Assembly: GCF_009834565.1 (NCBI RefSeq)
Contig: NZ_CP019428.1
Span: 4,712,001 to 4,776,000 of the forward strand
Length of the DNA stretch: 64,000 nt
Source: Pseudomonas sp. R76
Lineage (GTDB): Bacteria; Pseudomonadota; Gammaproteobacteria; Pseudomonadales; Pseudomonadaceae
Direction of reading: 5' to 3'
Shown: piece after piece, positions 18,892 to 27,506 of the stretch
Numbering within the stretch: the stretch's first letter is position 1
Layout: the number at the start of each line of letters is the position of its first letter
Made by a program: the position numbers and the translations under genes
Notes under the pieces: generated by a model
Databases searched by the model: none
Told to the model about the DNA's origin: nothing
Seen by the model: only the letters and a program-made list of their open reading frames with translations

Positions 18892-19407
18892 CTACACCAG
18901 ATTCTGCAACTTCGCCGCCGTATCCGCCGCGCCCATGGTCTGAGCCGCTGCCAGCGCAGTCGCGCCCTGAGCGTCGGTGGCCTTGGGGTTGGCGCCCTGG
19001 CTGAGCAGGTAGTCGAGCATTTCGGCGCGGTTGAACATCGCCGCCATCATCAACGCCGTACGCCCATCCGAAGAGGCCGCATCGACCGGCGCACCGCCTT
19101 CGATCAGCGCCTTGACCACTGGCAGGTTGCCCTTGAACGCCGCACCGGCCATTGGCAGCTGGTTCTTGTCGTTGGCGATTTGCGGGTCAGCCTTGAATTC
19201 CAGCAGCACTTTTACTGCGTCGGCGTGGCCATGGTAGGCCGCAAGCATCAGCAAGGTGTCGCCATTGTGGTTGCGCAGGTTGGGCGGCAAGCCTTTGGCC
19301 AGCAGTGCGGCGAGCATCGCGGCATCGCCTTTGCGGGCCACGTCGAAGACTTGCTCGGCAAATTCGGCGGCTTCTTCTTCGGTCATTTGTTTAGGCTGGT
19401 CTGACAT
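18892..19407 (-). CDS. Ankyrin-repeat protein
   Basis: A 171-residue soluble protein with four consecutive ankyrin repeats between about residues 45 and 165. Visible repeat cores are NGDTLLMLAAYHGHADAVKV, the degenerate KNQLPMAGAAFKGNLPVVKA, and DGRTALMMAAMFNRAEMLDY. There is no signal peptide, so it is a cytosolic protein-protein interaction module of unknown partner. Bacterial proteins of this size are sometimes encoded next to catalases or toxins; here the neighbours are a hypothetical protein downstream and the broken acyl-CoA synthetase upstream. Start ATG at 19407. Confidence 0.88.
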   Translation of the reverse strand: MSDQPKQMTEEEAAEFAEQVFDVARKGDAAMLAALLAKGLPPNLRNHNGDTLLMLAAYHGHADAVKVLLEFKADPQIANDKNQLPMAGAAFKGNLPVVKALIEGGAPVDAASSDGRTALMMAAMFNRAEMLDYLLSQGANPKATDAQGATALAAAQTMGAADTAAKLQNLV

Positions 19408-19503
19408 GTGGGGCTCCTTGTCTGGGTGCTTTATAGGCGCCCAGTGTCGCGATGGAGTTCCCCACTGTCATGGTTTTTTTGCCAAAAGCGGCCATAGGCA
19501 GAA

Positions 19504-21330
19504 TCAATAACGAAAGTGCCCACCCCGAATCTGTGCCAACAATTGCCCGGTAACCGGCACATAGCAATCCGAACCTGGCAGCCACGCAAATACCGGATCA
19601 TTGCCGGCCTTGTCCGGATCAAAGGCCTCCTCCTTAAGCCGCACTTTCTGATACTTGAAGGTGCCAGTCGTTTCCATCTTCACCTTGATGCGCAGGAACA
19701 GCGGCACCGCATAGTGCGGCAATTGCCCGTGGGCGAATTGCAGCAGTTCGCGCATATCCAAAGAGGCCAAGGATTCGCTTGGCGTAATGGCAACCATGCC
19801 GGCGCGACCATTGGTGTTTTCGATCTCGACACCGTAGGCCACCACCTCAGCGATCTGCGGGTGTTGCAGCAACACATTCTCCACTTCGGTGGTCGAGACG
19901 TTTTCGCCCTTCCAGCGGTAGGTGTCGCCCAACCGGTCGACGAATTGCGCATGGCCGAAGCCGATGCTGCGCAACAAGTCGCCGGTGTTGAAGTAACGGT
20001 CGCCCTTCTCGAACACGTCGGTCAGCACCACCTTGCGGTTCTTTTCCGGGTCGGTGTAGCCGTCGAACGGCGACTTTTCGTCGATCCGGGCCAGCAGCAA
20101 CCCCTGCCCGCCCGTTTGTACTTTGCGCATGAAACCCTCATCGCCACGAATCGGCTCACCGGTCTCATGGGAGTAGTCCACCAAGGCCCAGTGCTGCAGG
20201 CAGAAGCCGATGGTGTTGTCGAAATTCAGCACATTGGTGAAGCCGATATTGCCGTCGCTGGCGGCATACAGTTCACAGATATGTTCAACCCCATAGCGTT
20301 GCTTGAACTGCGCCCAAACGCCGGGGCGCAGGCCATTGCCGACCATCTTGGTCACGCGGTTGTCCAGGTCCTGGGCGCTGGCGGGCTGGTCGAGCAAGTA
20401 GCGGCACAGCTCACCGACATAGCCCAAGGTGGTTGCCTTGAACTTGCGCGCGTCGTCCCAGAACTGGCTCGCGCTGAACTTACGCCGAATGGCAAACCCC
20501 GACGCCCCGACAATCGCCGAGCCCCAGCACACGCACAGGCCGGTGGCGTGGTACAGCGGCAAGGTGCAATAAAGAACGTCCTGCGGGCCCATGTCCAGGG
20601 CGATACTGCCGAAGCTGACGGCGGTCTTGGTCCAGCGCCCGTGTTTCATGATCCCGGCCTTGGGCAAACCGGTGGTGCCGGAGGTGTAGATTTAGAAGCA
20701 CGGGTCGTTGAAGAAGATTTGCCCAGTGCTGGCGGGGTTGTCCACCGGGCATTCGGCACTCGCCGCCGTCAGGTCGATGTAACCCTCAGGCACAGCGCCG
20801 GTGTGTTGATCGGCGACAAACCAGGTCTTGTCCGCCGGGATTTGCACTTGATCACGCACCACCGTGTAGGCAGCCACCAGTTCCGCGCCCACCACAATGG
20901 CCACCGGGCTCACCAGGTTCAGGCTGTGCACCAGCGCCGCCTGGGTTTGCGAGGTGTTGAGCATGGCGCAGATGCCACCCAGCTTGGCCACGGCCAGCAC
21001 GTGCAACAACAATTCGGGGCGATTTTCGATAAACAGCGCAACGACGTCACCTTTGCCGATGCCCTGCTCGTGCAAGTGATGGGCAATACGGTTGGCGCGC
21101 CCGTTGGCGTCGCGGTAGCTGAGCACGCTGTCGCCATATAACAACGCAGCGCCGTCAGGGTTACGCAGGGTGGCCTGTTCAAAGTGCCAACCCAGGCCGC
21201 AGGGTTGCTCGGGGTCGGTGACATTCGCGGCGCGCATGCCGCGCACCACGCGCGGCAGGGCGCGAACAATCGCGGGCACCTTCCGCAGCATCTTGCCCCA
21301 GGTGATCATGTCGTCTTGCTGATGGCTCAT
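19504..21330 (-). pseudogene. Long-chain acyl-CoA synthetase interrupted by an in-frame TAA
   Basis: One reading frame from the ATG at 21330 to 19504 (609 codons) encodes a full-length very-long-chain-type acyl-CoA synthetase, but codon 213 (bases 20694-20692) is TAA. The stop falls just before the AMP-binding signature IYTSGTTGLPKA, where an aromatic residue (Tyr, TAC or TAT) would be expected. A single base change would explain it. Both halves are otherwise intact: the N-terminal half has LHEQGIGKGDVVALFIENRP and the C-terminal half has YRWKGENVSTTEVE. Restart at the downstream ATG would lose the signature motif, so activity is unlikely unless the stop is a sequence error or is read through. 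Confidence 0.85.
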
Positions 21331-21663
21331 GGAGGAACGTCCTTTTTCTTATTCTTCGTCTGATCCAGAAACGGCGTCGGGCCTGTAGGCAGGAGACCGA
21401 ATGCCTTGCAGAAAAATACGCCTGAGGTTCTTCGGCTGTACACGTGGGATTTGAAATGTTTTGTATCCCGGCCCAATGCCCGACAAAAATGGAATTGTGC
21501 GCCGTATCAAGAGTCTTTATCGGTATGGGCAGCCTGAAACGGCGAGGCCCGATAGCGCAAAATGCAGGATGCACGATGGCCATTCATGCAATTTGCACGA
21601 AACCGAAAATTCCAAATTTTTTTAAGCCACTGATTTATAACGTTTTTTTATCAAACCCAATAC

Positions 21664-21679
21664 TGGCACAATCACTGCA
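21664..21679 (+). promoter_or_regulatory. Candidate sigma-54 promoter upstream of DUF3509 gene
   Basis: TGGCACAATCACTGCA fits the -24/-12 consensus TGGCACG-N4-TTGCW with GG and GC exactly ten bases apart. It is preceded by an AT-rich stretch and lies 46 bases from the DUF3509 ATG. The 395-base spacer (21331-21725) holds no other gene. Confidence 0.4.
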
Positions 21680-21725
21680 CCTATCACTCCATGCTTGCCA
21701 ACTTGAGCCAACGGAGCTGATAGAC

Positions 21726-22004
21726 ATGAGCCTGATCCAAGATAAATTCGCTTCTGTATTCTCCCAATACGACGTCACCACTCAGCCACGCCCAGACGGC
21801 GGGATCCTGTTGACCCTGCGCAACAGCGAAGGCAAACAGGTCAAGCGTTCGATTTCGTATCAACAGCTGCACACCGCTGACCAACTGACTTGGGTGATCA
21901 GCGCCATTCGCCGCGACCTGGCCGAACAAGCCAGCGACCTGCCACAAATTTCGATGCTGCAAAGCCAGAATCGCTTTGCGCTGCCGACTTACCATTCGGC
22001 GTAA
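21726..22004 (+). CDS. DUF3509 domain protein
   Basis: A 92-residue soluble protein starting MSLIQDKFASVFSQYDVTTQPRPDG. It matches DUF3509, a family largely confined to Pseudomonas with no known function. A central VKRSISYQQL strand and the segment VISAIRRDLAEQ are typical. It is a single-gene transcript: it has its own upstream region with a sigma-54-like site and is closed by a terminator within 50 bases. ATG at 21726, with CGGAG upstream. Confidence 0.85.
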   Translation: MSLIQDKFASVFSQYDVTTQPRPDGGILLTLRNSEGKQVKRSISYQQLHTADQLTWVISAIRRDLAEQASDLPQISMLQSQNRFALPTYHSA

Positions 22005-22019
22005 ATCACCCCAATGAAA

Positions 22020-22057
22020 AAGGGCCGCGACGCCGTTGAGCGTCGCGGCCCTTTTTT
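22020..22057. terminator. Intrinsic terminator after DUF3509 gene (bidirectional)
   Basis: Twelve-base perfect stem GGGCCGCGACGC/GCGTCGCGGCCC with a six-base loop, followed by six T. An A-run on the left side lets it serve the convergent LuxR-type gene too. Confidence 0.95.
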
Positions 22058-22065
22058 GTGTGGTT

Positions 22066-22335
22066 TCAGCACAATCCCTGGCGGCTGGCCTCATTCATAG
22101 CCTGTACGCGGTTAGTGACTTCCAACTTGCCGTAGATGTTGCGCAGGTGAAATTTCACCGTGGCTTCTGAAGTGGCGCGAATCTGGCTGATTTCCCAGAC
22201 GGTCTTGCCCTCCGAGGCCCAGCGCAGAATTTCCAGCTCAGTCGGGGTAAGAGGCTTGCCCCCCAAGCTCAGGCGCCTTCTGACGACCACGGGCACGGTA
22301 TCCGGCGTACGACACGAGTCCTCTCGGCCACTCAT
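22066..22335 (-). CDS. Stand-alone LuxR/GerE-type HTH protein
   Basis: An 89-residue protein made almost only of a LuxR-family DNA-binding domain: LTPTELEILRWASEGKTVWE, then TSEATVKFHLRNIYGKL as the recognition helix region. There is no receiver or autoinducer domain; the first 25 residues are Arg/Ser-rich and probably disordered. The ATG at 22335 (MSGREDSC) was chosen because AAAGGAGAG lies directly upstream; longer starts at 22365, 22353 and 22407 are possible. It converges with the DUF3509 gene. Such orphan HTH proteins may bind DNA as dimers under control of their own level or a partner. Confidence 0.8.
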   Translation of the reverse strand: MSGREDSCRTPDTVPVVVRRRLSLGGKPLTPTELEILRWASEGKTVWEISQIRATSEATVKFHLRNIYGKLEVTNRVQAMNEASRQGLC

Positions 22336-22543
22336 TGATCTCTCTCCTTTAGTCATGGATTCCATATCACCTTTCGGATTCCTGCTATTGACAGGTGATA
22401 TAAACATCGAACAAGGAGAGAGTTACATACCGAATGGGCTGAATGCAGGAGACGCTGCATAAACAGCTACAGCCTACAAATAACTAAGCCAATTCCCACA
22501 GCAAATGCCAACTTACCTGAGTGGAAAGTTTAAATATCTGTGC

Positions 22544-23074
22544 TTAGTCGTCCAGACCCGGAAAACCAGCAGCGATGCCGTCGCCGGTAAATTCAGGCAC
22601 TGCGCCTTTCGCTGTATTGAACAAACGCAGTGTGACGAAGTGCGGATTCTCGCCCATGTCGAACCAATGCGGCATTCCGGCCGGAATCACCAGCAGATCA
22701 TTTTTCTCGCAGCGTATGGCATAGACGTACTCGCCTACGTGCACGCAAAACAGCCCTTGGCCGGCGATGAAGAAACGCACTTCGTCTTCGCTGTAACGGC
22801 GCTCATCAATGTACTGCGCGCGCAGCTCGGCTTTTTGCGGATGCTCGCCCGTCACACTGAGTACTTCCACGGAGCCGTAGCTGAGGGCGTCGATCTGCGG
22901 CTGGTAGGCCGCGATCATTTCAGCGTCGCTGGCGCCCTTCTCGACAGGCGCCGGCTGCCAGCGCGCAAACCGCACGCCGTGCTCGGCGAGGCACGCGGCG
23001 ATATCGTCCAAATGGGTCAGGACCTTGTTTGGGGTATCGGGCGTGGCGACGGGGTAAACAGCGACATAACTCAT
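22544..23074 (-). CDS. Acireductone dioxygenase-like cupin with altered metal site
   Basis: A 176-residue cupin with clear similarity to acireductone dioxygenase MtnD (methionine salvage): VLTHLDDIAACLAEHGV, EDEVRFFIAGQGLF, EKNDLLVIPAGMPHWFDMG. In the known enzymes two His of an HxH motif, a Glu four residues on and a later His hold the metal. Here the HxH position reads RRY (in DERRYSEDE), while the Glu and the His of PHWFDMG remain. Canonical activity is therefore doubtful. Its start overlaps the MFS stop by four bases (ATGA), so it is translationally coupled. As I recall P. aeruginosa, aroC and this MFS gene are followed by mtnB-mtnD-mtnC; only this relative is present here. Confidence 0.8.
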   Translation of the reverse strand: MSYVAVYPVATPDTPNKVLTHLDDIAACLAEHGVRFARWQPAPVEKGASDAEMIAAYQPQIDALSYGSVEVLSVTGEHPQKAELRAQYIDERRYSEDEVRFFIAGQGLFCVHVGEYVYAIRCEKNDLLVIPAGMPHWFDMGENPHFVTLRLFNTAKGAVPEFTGDGIAAGFPGLDD

Positions 23075-24234
23075 TGCTCGGTTCCTTTATTCGGCTCTTG
23101 CAATCGAAGGCCAATGATAATGGCGGCAGCCAGCGCCGCGACGCTGGCGATACTGAACGTCAGCGTCGGCCCCAACAGGTTCCAGCTATAGCCGGCATAC
23201 AACGCACCCAATGCGCCACCGGTGCCGGCCAGTGCGGCATACAACGCCTGGCCCTGGCCTTGCTGGCGATCACCGAAGCTGCGTTGTACAAAGGCAATCG
23301 CTGCCGCATGAAAGCTGCCGAAGGTGGCCGCGTGCATCACTTGCGCGAGCAGCAGCACCCAGAAAAATTCGGCGAATGAGCCCAGCAGCAGCCAGCGTAT
23401 GGCGGCCAACAGGAAACTCGCCAGTAATACCCGACGCACCGAAAAACGCGTGAGGATGCGGCTCATGGCCAGGAACATCAGCACTTCCGCGACCACGCCC
23501 AAGGCCCAGAGCATGCCGATCACGCCACGGCTGTAGCCCAGGTGTTCGAGGTGCAGGGTGAGAAAGGTGTAATACGGGCCATGGCTCATTTGCATCAGCG
23601 CCACACAGGCATAAAACGCCAGTACGCCGGGGCTGCGCAATTGCTTGAGGAAACCGTCACCGGCCAGGCGATTGCCGTGGCTCACCGGTTGCGCATTCGG
23701 CACCCACAGGCTGGCGGCGATGATGCCGGCCATGATCACCACGACCACCACCGGGTAAATGTCCAGGCTCAGCCAATCAAACAGGCGCCCCATGATCACC
23801 ACGGTGAGGATGAACCCGATGGAGCCCCACAGGCGTATCTGGCTATAGCGCGAGGTCTGTTTTTGCAGGTGCGCCAGGGTGATCACTTCAAACTGCGGCA
23901 GCACCGCGTGCCAGAAGAACGCGTGCAATGCCATCACCAGGGCCAGCCAGGCGTAGGTCTTGCTGATGAAAATCAGCGAAAAGCTGGCCAGGGTGCACAC
24001 CGCGCCAAACCGCACGATGGCCAGGCGGCGGCCGGTGTAGTCGCCGAGCCAGCCCCACAGGTTCGGCGCCACGCAGCGCATCAACATGGGGATGGCTACC
24101 AGCTCACCGATGCGCGCGCTGGAGAACCCCAAGTGGTCGAAGTACAGCGCCAGAAACGGCGCGGTCGCCCCGAGCAGGGCGAAGTAGAACAGGTAGAAGC
24201 TGGAGAGGCGCCAGTACGGAAGAACTGGGGTCAT
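23071..24234 (-). CDS. MFS transporter (HcaT/phenylpropionate permease-like)
   Basis: A 387-residue protein with twelve predicted membrane segments. The start MTPVLPYWRLSSFYLFYFALLGATAPF and the LGDYTGRRLAIVR loop (A-motif region) resemble the HcaT/PPP subfamily of MFS permeases (nucleoside:H+ symporter-like fold). The substrate is unknown; its place beside methionine-salvage genes in relatives hints at a sulfur nucleoside or its breakdown product. It starts 38 bases after aroC and overlaps the dioxygenase-like gene by four bases, so all three probably form one operon. ATG at 24234 preferred to the open frame to 24402. Confidence 0.85.
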   Translation of the reverse strand: MTPVLPYWRLSSFYLFYFALLGATAPFLALYFDHLGFSSARIGELVAIPMLMRCVAPNLWGWLGDYTGRRLAIVRFGAVCTLASFSLIFISKTYAWLALVMALHAFFWHAVLPQFEVITLAHLQKQTSRYSQIRLWGSIGFILTVVIMGRLFDWLSLDIYPVVVVVIMAGIIAASLWVPNAQPVSHGNRLAGDGFLKQLRSPGVLAFYACVALMQMSHGPYYTFLTLHLEHLGYSRGVIGMLWALGVVAEVLMFLAMSRILTRFSVRRVLLASFLLAAIRWLLLGSFAEFFWVLLLAQVMHAATFGSFHAAAIAFVQRSFGDRQQGQGQALYAALAGTGGALGALYAGYSWNLLGPTLTFSIASVAALAAAIIIGLRLQEPNKGTEQ

Positions 24235-24272
24235 GGTGTGAGGGGCTGCTGCGCATCCCTCGCCACAAACCG

Positions 24273-25364
24273 TCACAGCTGGCCCAGTACCGGCGTATTC
24301 ACGCGTACATCGGCATTTTGCCCACGGTTGCGCAGCAGGTGGTCCATCAACACGATGGCCATCATCGCCTCGGCAATCGGCGTGGCACGGATGCCCACGC
24401 ATGGGTCGTGGCGGCCCTTGGTGATCACATCCACCGGGTTGCCGTGCACATCAATCGAACGGCCCGGCGTGGTGATGCTCGACGTCGCCTTGAGCGCCAG
24501 GTGCGCAACAATGGGTTGGCCCGAGGAAATACCGCCAAGGATGCCGCCCGCGTTATTGCTGAGAAAACCTTCCGGGGTCAGTTCATCGCGATGCTCGGTG
24601 CCGCGCTGTGAGACACAGGCGAAACCGGCGCCGATCTCCACGCCCTTCACCGCGTTGATGCTCATCAGCGCGTGGGCCAGTTCGGCGTCGAGGCGGTCGA
24701 AGATCGGCTCGCCCAAACCGGGTTTGACGCCTTCGGCAACCACGGTGATCCTGGCGCCGACGGAGTCCTGATCGCGGCGCAACTGGTCCATGTAGGCTTC
24801 CAGTTCAGGCACTTTGTCCGGGTCGGGGCTGAAGAATGCGTTGTCGTCGACGCTGTCCCAGGTCTTGAACGGGATTTCGATCGGGCCGAGCTGGCTCATG
24901 TAGCCACGCACCACGATGCCCTGGGTGGCCAGGTATTTCTTGGCGATAGCGCCGGCGGCAACGCGCATCGCGGTTTCGCGCGCCGAGCTGCGGCCACCGC
25001 CACGGTAGTCGCGTTCGCCGTATTTATGGTGGTAGGTGTAGTCGGCGTGGGCCGGGCGGAACAGGTCCTTGATCGCCGAGTAGTCTTTGGACTTCTGGTC
25101 GGTGTTGCGAATCAGCAGGCCGATGGCGCAACCGGTGGTGCGGCCTTCGAACACGCCGGAGAGGATCTCGACTTCGTCGGGCTCCTGGCGCTGGGTGGTG
25201 TGACGGCTGGTGCCGGGCTTGCGGCGGTCGAGGTCACGCTGCAGGTCGTCCAGGGACAGCTCGAGGCCTGGCGGGCAGCCGTCGACAATGGCGACCAACG
25301 CCGGGCCATGGCTTTCGCCCGCGGTGGTGACAGTGAACAGCTTGCCGAAGGTATTGCCGGACAT
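24273..25364 (-). CDS. aroC: Chorismate synthase
   Basis: Converts 5-enolpyruvylshikimate-3-phosphate to chorismate, the last step of the shikimate pathway, using reduced FMN. The 363-residue length is standard. The family motifs GESHGPAL near residue 17, [13 protein letters not shown] near 120 and the C-terminal [18 protein letters not shown] (with His and Asp of the active site) are intact. The start [10 protein letters not shown] is the conserved one. It is the first gene of a likely operon with the MFS transporter and the dioxygenase-like gene, and diverges from the alpha/beta hydrolase. Confidence 0.97.
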   Translation of the reverse strand: MSGNTFGKLFTVTTAGESHGPALVAIVDGCPPGLELSLDDLQRDLDRRKPGTSRHTTQRQEPDEVEILSGVFEGRTTGCAIGLLIRNTDQKSKDYSAIKDLFRPAHADYTYHHKYGERDYRGGGRSSARETAMRVAAGAIAKKYLATQGIVVRGYMSQLGPIEIPFKTWDSVDDNAFFSPDPDKVPELEAYMDQLRRDQDSVGARITVVAEGVKPGLGEPIFDRLDAELAHALMSINAVKGVEIGAGFACVSQRGTEHRDELTPEGFLSNNAGGILGGISSGQPIVAHLALKATSSITTPGRSIDVHGNPVDVITKGRHDPCVGIRATPIAEAMMAIVLMDHLLRNRGQNADVRVNTPVLGQL

Positions 25365-25507
25365 GCAGGGCGCTCCGTGAAATCAGTTGAATCAAGTCAA
25401 CCGTAATAACTTAAGGCGGCCAGTATACGCAGGCTAACCGAGTAGTTCATCCTCGAAACCTTACCGGTAGACGTCTGTCCAACCGGCACCTTCCTGATGA
25501 TGGCGCG

Positions 25508-26470
25508 ATGATGCTGCGAGTTCTGCTTTTGACCCTCACCCTGTTTTCCAGCCTTGGCTTCGCCGCCTCCCCTGTCGTCCTGCAACGGCCGATCAGCCTG
25601 GACACCGGCAGCGGCGAGCTGTTTGGCTCACTTTTGCTGCCTAAATCCGACAAGCCCGTGCCGGTGGTGTTGATCATCGCCGGCTCCGGCCCCACCGACC
25701 GTAACGGTAACAGTGCCGACGGCGCACGCAACGACAGCCTCAAGCGCCTGGCCTGGGTGCTGGCCCGGCATAACATTGCCAGCGTGCGCTACGACAAGCG
25801 CGGCGTGGCCGCCAGCCTGGCTGCCACCCCCGACGAACGCAACCTGACGCTGGACGCCTACGTGGCCGACGCCGTGGCCTGGGGCAAGCTGCTCAAGGCC
25901 GACAGCCGCATGGGCCCGCTAATTGTGCTGGGCCATAGCGAAGGCGCGCTGGTCGCCGCCCTCGCCGCGCCGCAGCTGGACCCGGCCGGGGTGATTTCGC
26001 TGTCCGGCAGCGCGCGGCCGGTGGACCAGGTGATCCGCCAGCAACTGGCCGACCACCTGCCGCCGGCCCTGTTGCTGCGCAGCAATGAGATCCTCGACCA
26101 CCTCAAGGCCGGCCAGGTGGATGCCGATGTGCCGGCCCCGCTGGAAGGCATTTTTCGACCGAGCGTGCAGCCGTACCTGATCAGCCTGTTTCGCGCCGAC
26201 CCGTCCGCCGCCTTTGCCAAGCTGCGCATGCCGGCACTGATCATCCAGGGCACCAATGATATTCAGGTCGGCGTCGCCGATGCCCGGCAACTGAAAAATG
26301 CCAAGCCCGATGCCCATTTGACGGTGATCGAAGGCATGAACCACGTGATGCGCATCGTGCCCAAGGACGTGAAAGAGCAGTTGGCCTCCTACAACGACCC
26401 GAAACTGCCGCTGGCCGCCGAGTTGGGTGAGCGCATCGTGCGCTTTATCGACGGACTTCAACCCCGTTAA
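25508..26470 (+). CDS. Exported alpha/beta hydrolase
   Basis: A 320-residue serine hydrolase with a signal peptide (MMLRVLLLTLTLFSSLGFAA, cleaved around residue 20), hence periplasmic. The nucleophile elbow GHSEG is near residue 142 (about base 25932), and later elements are GTNDIQVG (acid) and EGMNHVMR (His). The oxyanion-loop region GSGPTDRNGN is typical of alpha/beta fold esterases/peptidases of this group. The substrate is unknown. The ATG doublet at 25508/25511 gives one residue of uncertainty. The gene is divergent from aroC, as I recall it in other pseudomonads. Confidence 0.85.
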   Translation: MMLRVLLLTLTLFSSLGFAASPVVLQRPISLDTGSGELFGSLLLPKSDKPVPVVLIIAGSGPTDRNGNSADGARNDSLKRLAWVLARHNIASVRYDKRGVAASLAATPDERNLTLDAYVADAVAWGKLLKADSRMGPLIVLGHSEGALVAALAAPQLDPAGVISLSGSARPVDQVIRQQLADHLPPALLLRSNEILDHLKAGQVDADVPAPLEGIFRPSVQPYLISLFRADPSAAFAKLRMPALIIQGTNDIQVGVADARQLKNAKPDAHLTVIEGMNHVMRIVPKDVKEQLASYNDPKLPLAAELGERIVRFIDGLQPR

Positions 26471-26569
26471 GCGATTAATTACCTCCAGTCCTGTGAAATA
26501 CGGCCGATAAGCCCAGGGTCGACAGTAAAAAGACTGTCGGCCCGCAGGGCTTGGACAGGATCGCGCCGC

Positions 26570-27376
26570 ATGACAACCACAGAAGCTACACCAGAACCTA
26601 TCGCCGACACGCCGGCGGAAAAAACCGAAGCCGTCGAGGCGGCGGCCCTGCCGTGGGCGGACGTTCAGGCCGAACATTTCAAGATGCTGCGCCTTGCGCC
26701 CCTGGCGACTGACCGCGCTACCGGCGTGCGGCCGTTGCGGTTTGTGCAGTTCGGTTATGCCGAGCGCCACGACAAACACCACAGCCTGTTGCGCATGGTC
26801 ATCCAGTTGCCGGGCCAGCGGGTGCGCCGCGAGCAGAACCACCTGGATATCTGGGTCGATCACGATAAACACCGCGTGCACTTCGGCCCAGGCAACAGCC
26901 TGGAAATCGAACCGGCCAACCGTGGCATCGGGCGCTTCCTCGTCGCCCAAGGCGCGGCGTGGGCGAAAAAGAAGTGGTCACACTACCGCGTCGACGGCGT
27001 GGACCTGGCCAACAAGGATGCACTCAACGAAGCCACGCGCCTGCGCCGCGATCACTTCCTGCGTATCCAGGGTTTTGATGTGGCCTATGCCGATGTGCAG
27101 CACCTCAAAGGCAACGTGCAGCCGGGCAAAGTCAGCGAAGTACTCGACAGCTGGAACACCGAGAAGGTGCAGTTCGTGGAGATACTTGAAGCCGCGCAAA
27201 TGCTGCAGCAGGCCGAGCACAACCTGGCCGAGCAGGAAGTGAAGCTGCGCAAGGAGGAAGAAAAGGTCACCAAGTTCAAGCGTGAGGACAGCGGGTTGCG
27301 CTTTACCATCACCTGTTTGGTGGCGTTTACGGTGTTTCAGGCGGGGTTGTTGATCTGGATTGCAACGCACCGCTGA
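26570..27376 (+). CDS. Conserved hypothetical protein with C-terminal membrane anchor
   Basis: A 268-residue protein I cannot assign to a named family. It has an acidic, Ala/Glu/Thr-rich N-terminus (about 35 residues) and a soluble middle domain containing RFVQFGYAERHDKHHSL and DIWVDHDKHRVHFGPG. A charged coiled coil follows at about residues 195-245 (EAAQMLQQAEHNLAEQEV region), and one membrane helix at the C-terminus (TCLVAFTVFQAGLLIWIA). The topology suggests a cytoplasmic domain tethered to the inner membrane by its tail. It follows the hydrolase after about 100 bases on the same strand. Confidence 0.8.
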   Translation: MTTTEATPEPIADTPAEKTEAVEAAALPWADVQAEHFKMLRLAPLATDRATGVRPLRFVQFGYAERHDKHHSLLRMVIQLPGQRVRREQNHLDIWVDHDKHRVHFGPGNSLEIEPANRGIGRFLVAQGAAWAKKKWSHYRVDGVDLANKDALNEATRLRRDHFLRIQGFDVAYADVQHLKGNVQPGKVSEVLDSWNTEKVQFVEILEAAQMLQQAEHNLAEQEVKLRKEEEKVTKFKREDSGLRFTITCLVAFTVFQAGLLIWIATHR

Positions 27377-27400
27377 TCGCTGGCTGCAATGCAATCAAAT

Positions 27401-27487
27401 GTGGGAGCTGGCTTGCCTGCGATTGCGGTGGGCCAGCTAGCACTTCTGCTACTGATACACCGCTATCGCAGGCAAGCCAGCTCCCAC
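27401..27487. repeat. REPIN
   Basis: GTGGGAGCTGGCTTGCCTGC at 27401 and the inverted copy GCAGGCAAGCCAGCTCCCAC ending at 27487. It lies between two convergent genes, ending about 20 bases from the prmB stop. Confidence 0.9.
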
Positions 27488-27506
27488 ACTGACCGCGATC
27501 CTGGCG

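Noticed and set aside
20692..20694. Reading the in-frame stop as selenocysteine or programmed frameshift
   Set aside because: The codon is TAA, not TGA, and the frame before and after is the same; a nonsense mutation or sequence error is simpler.
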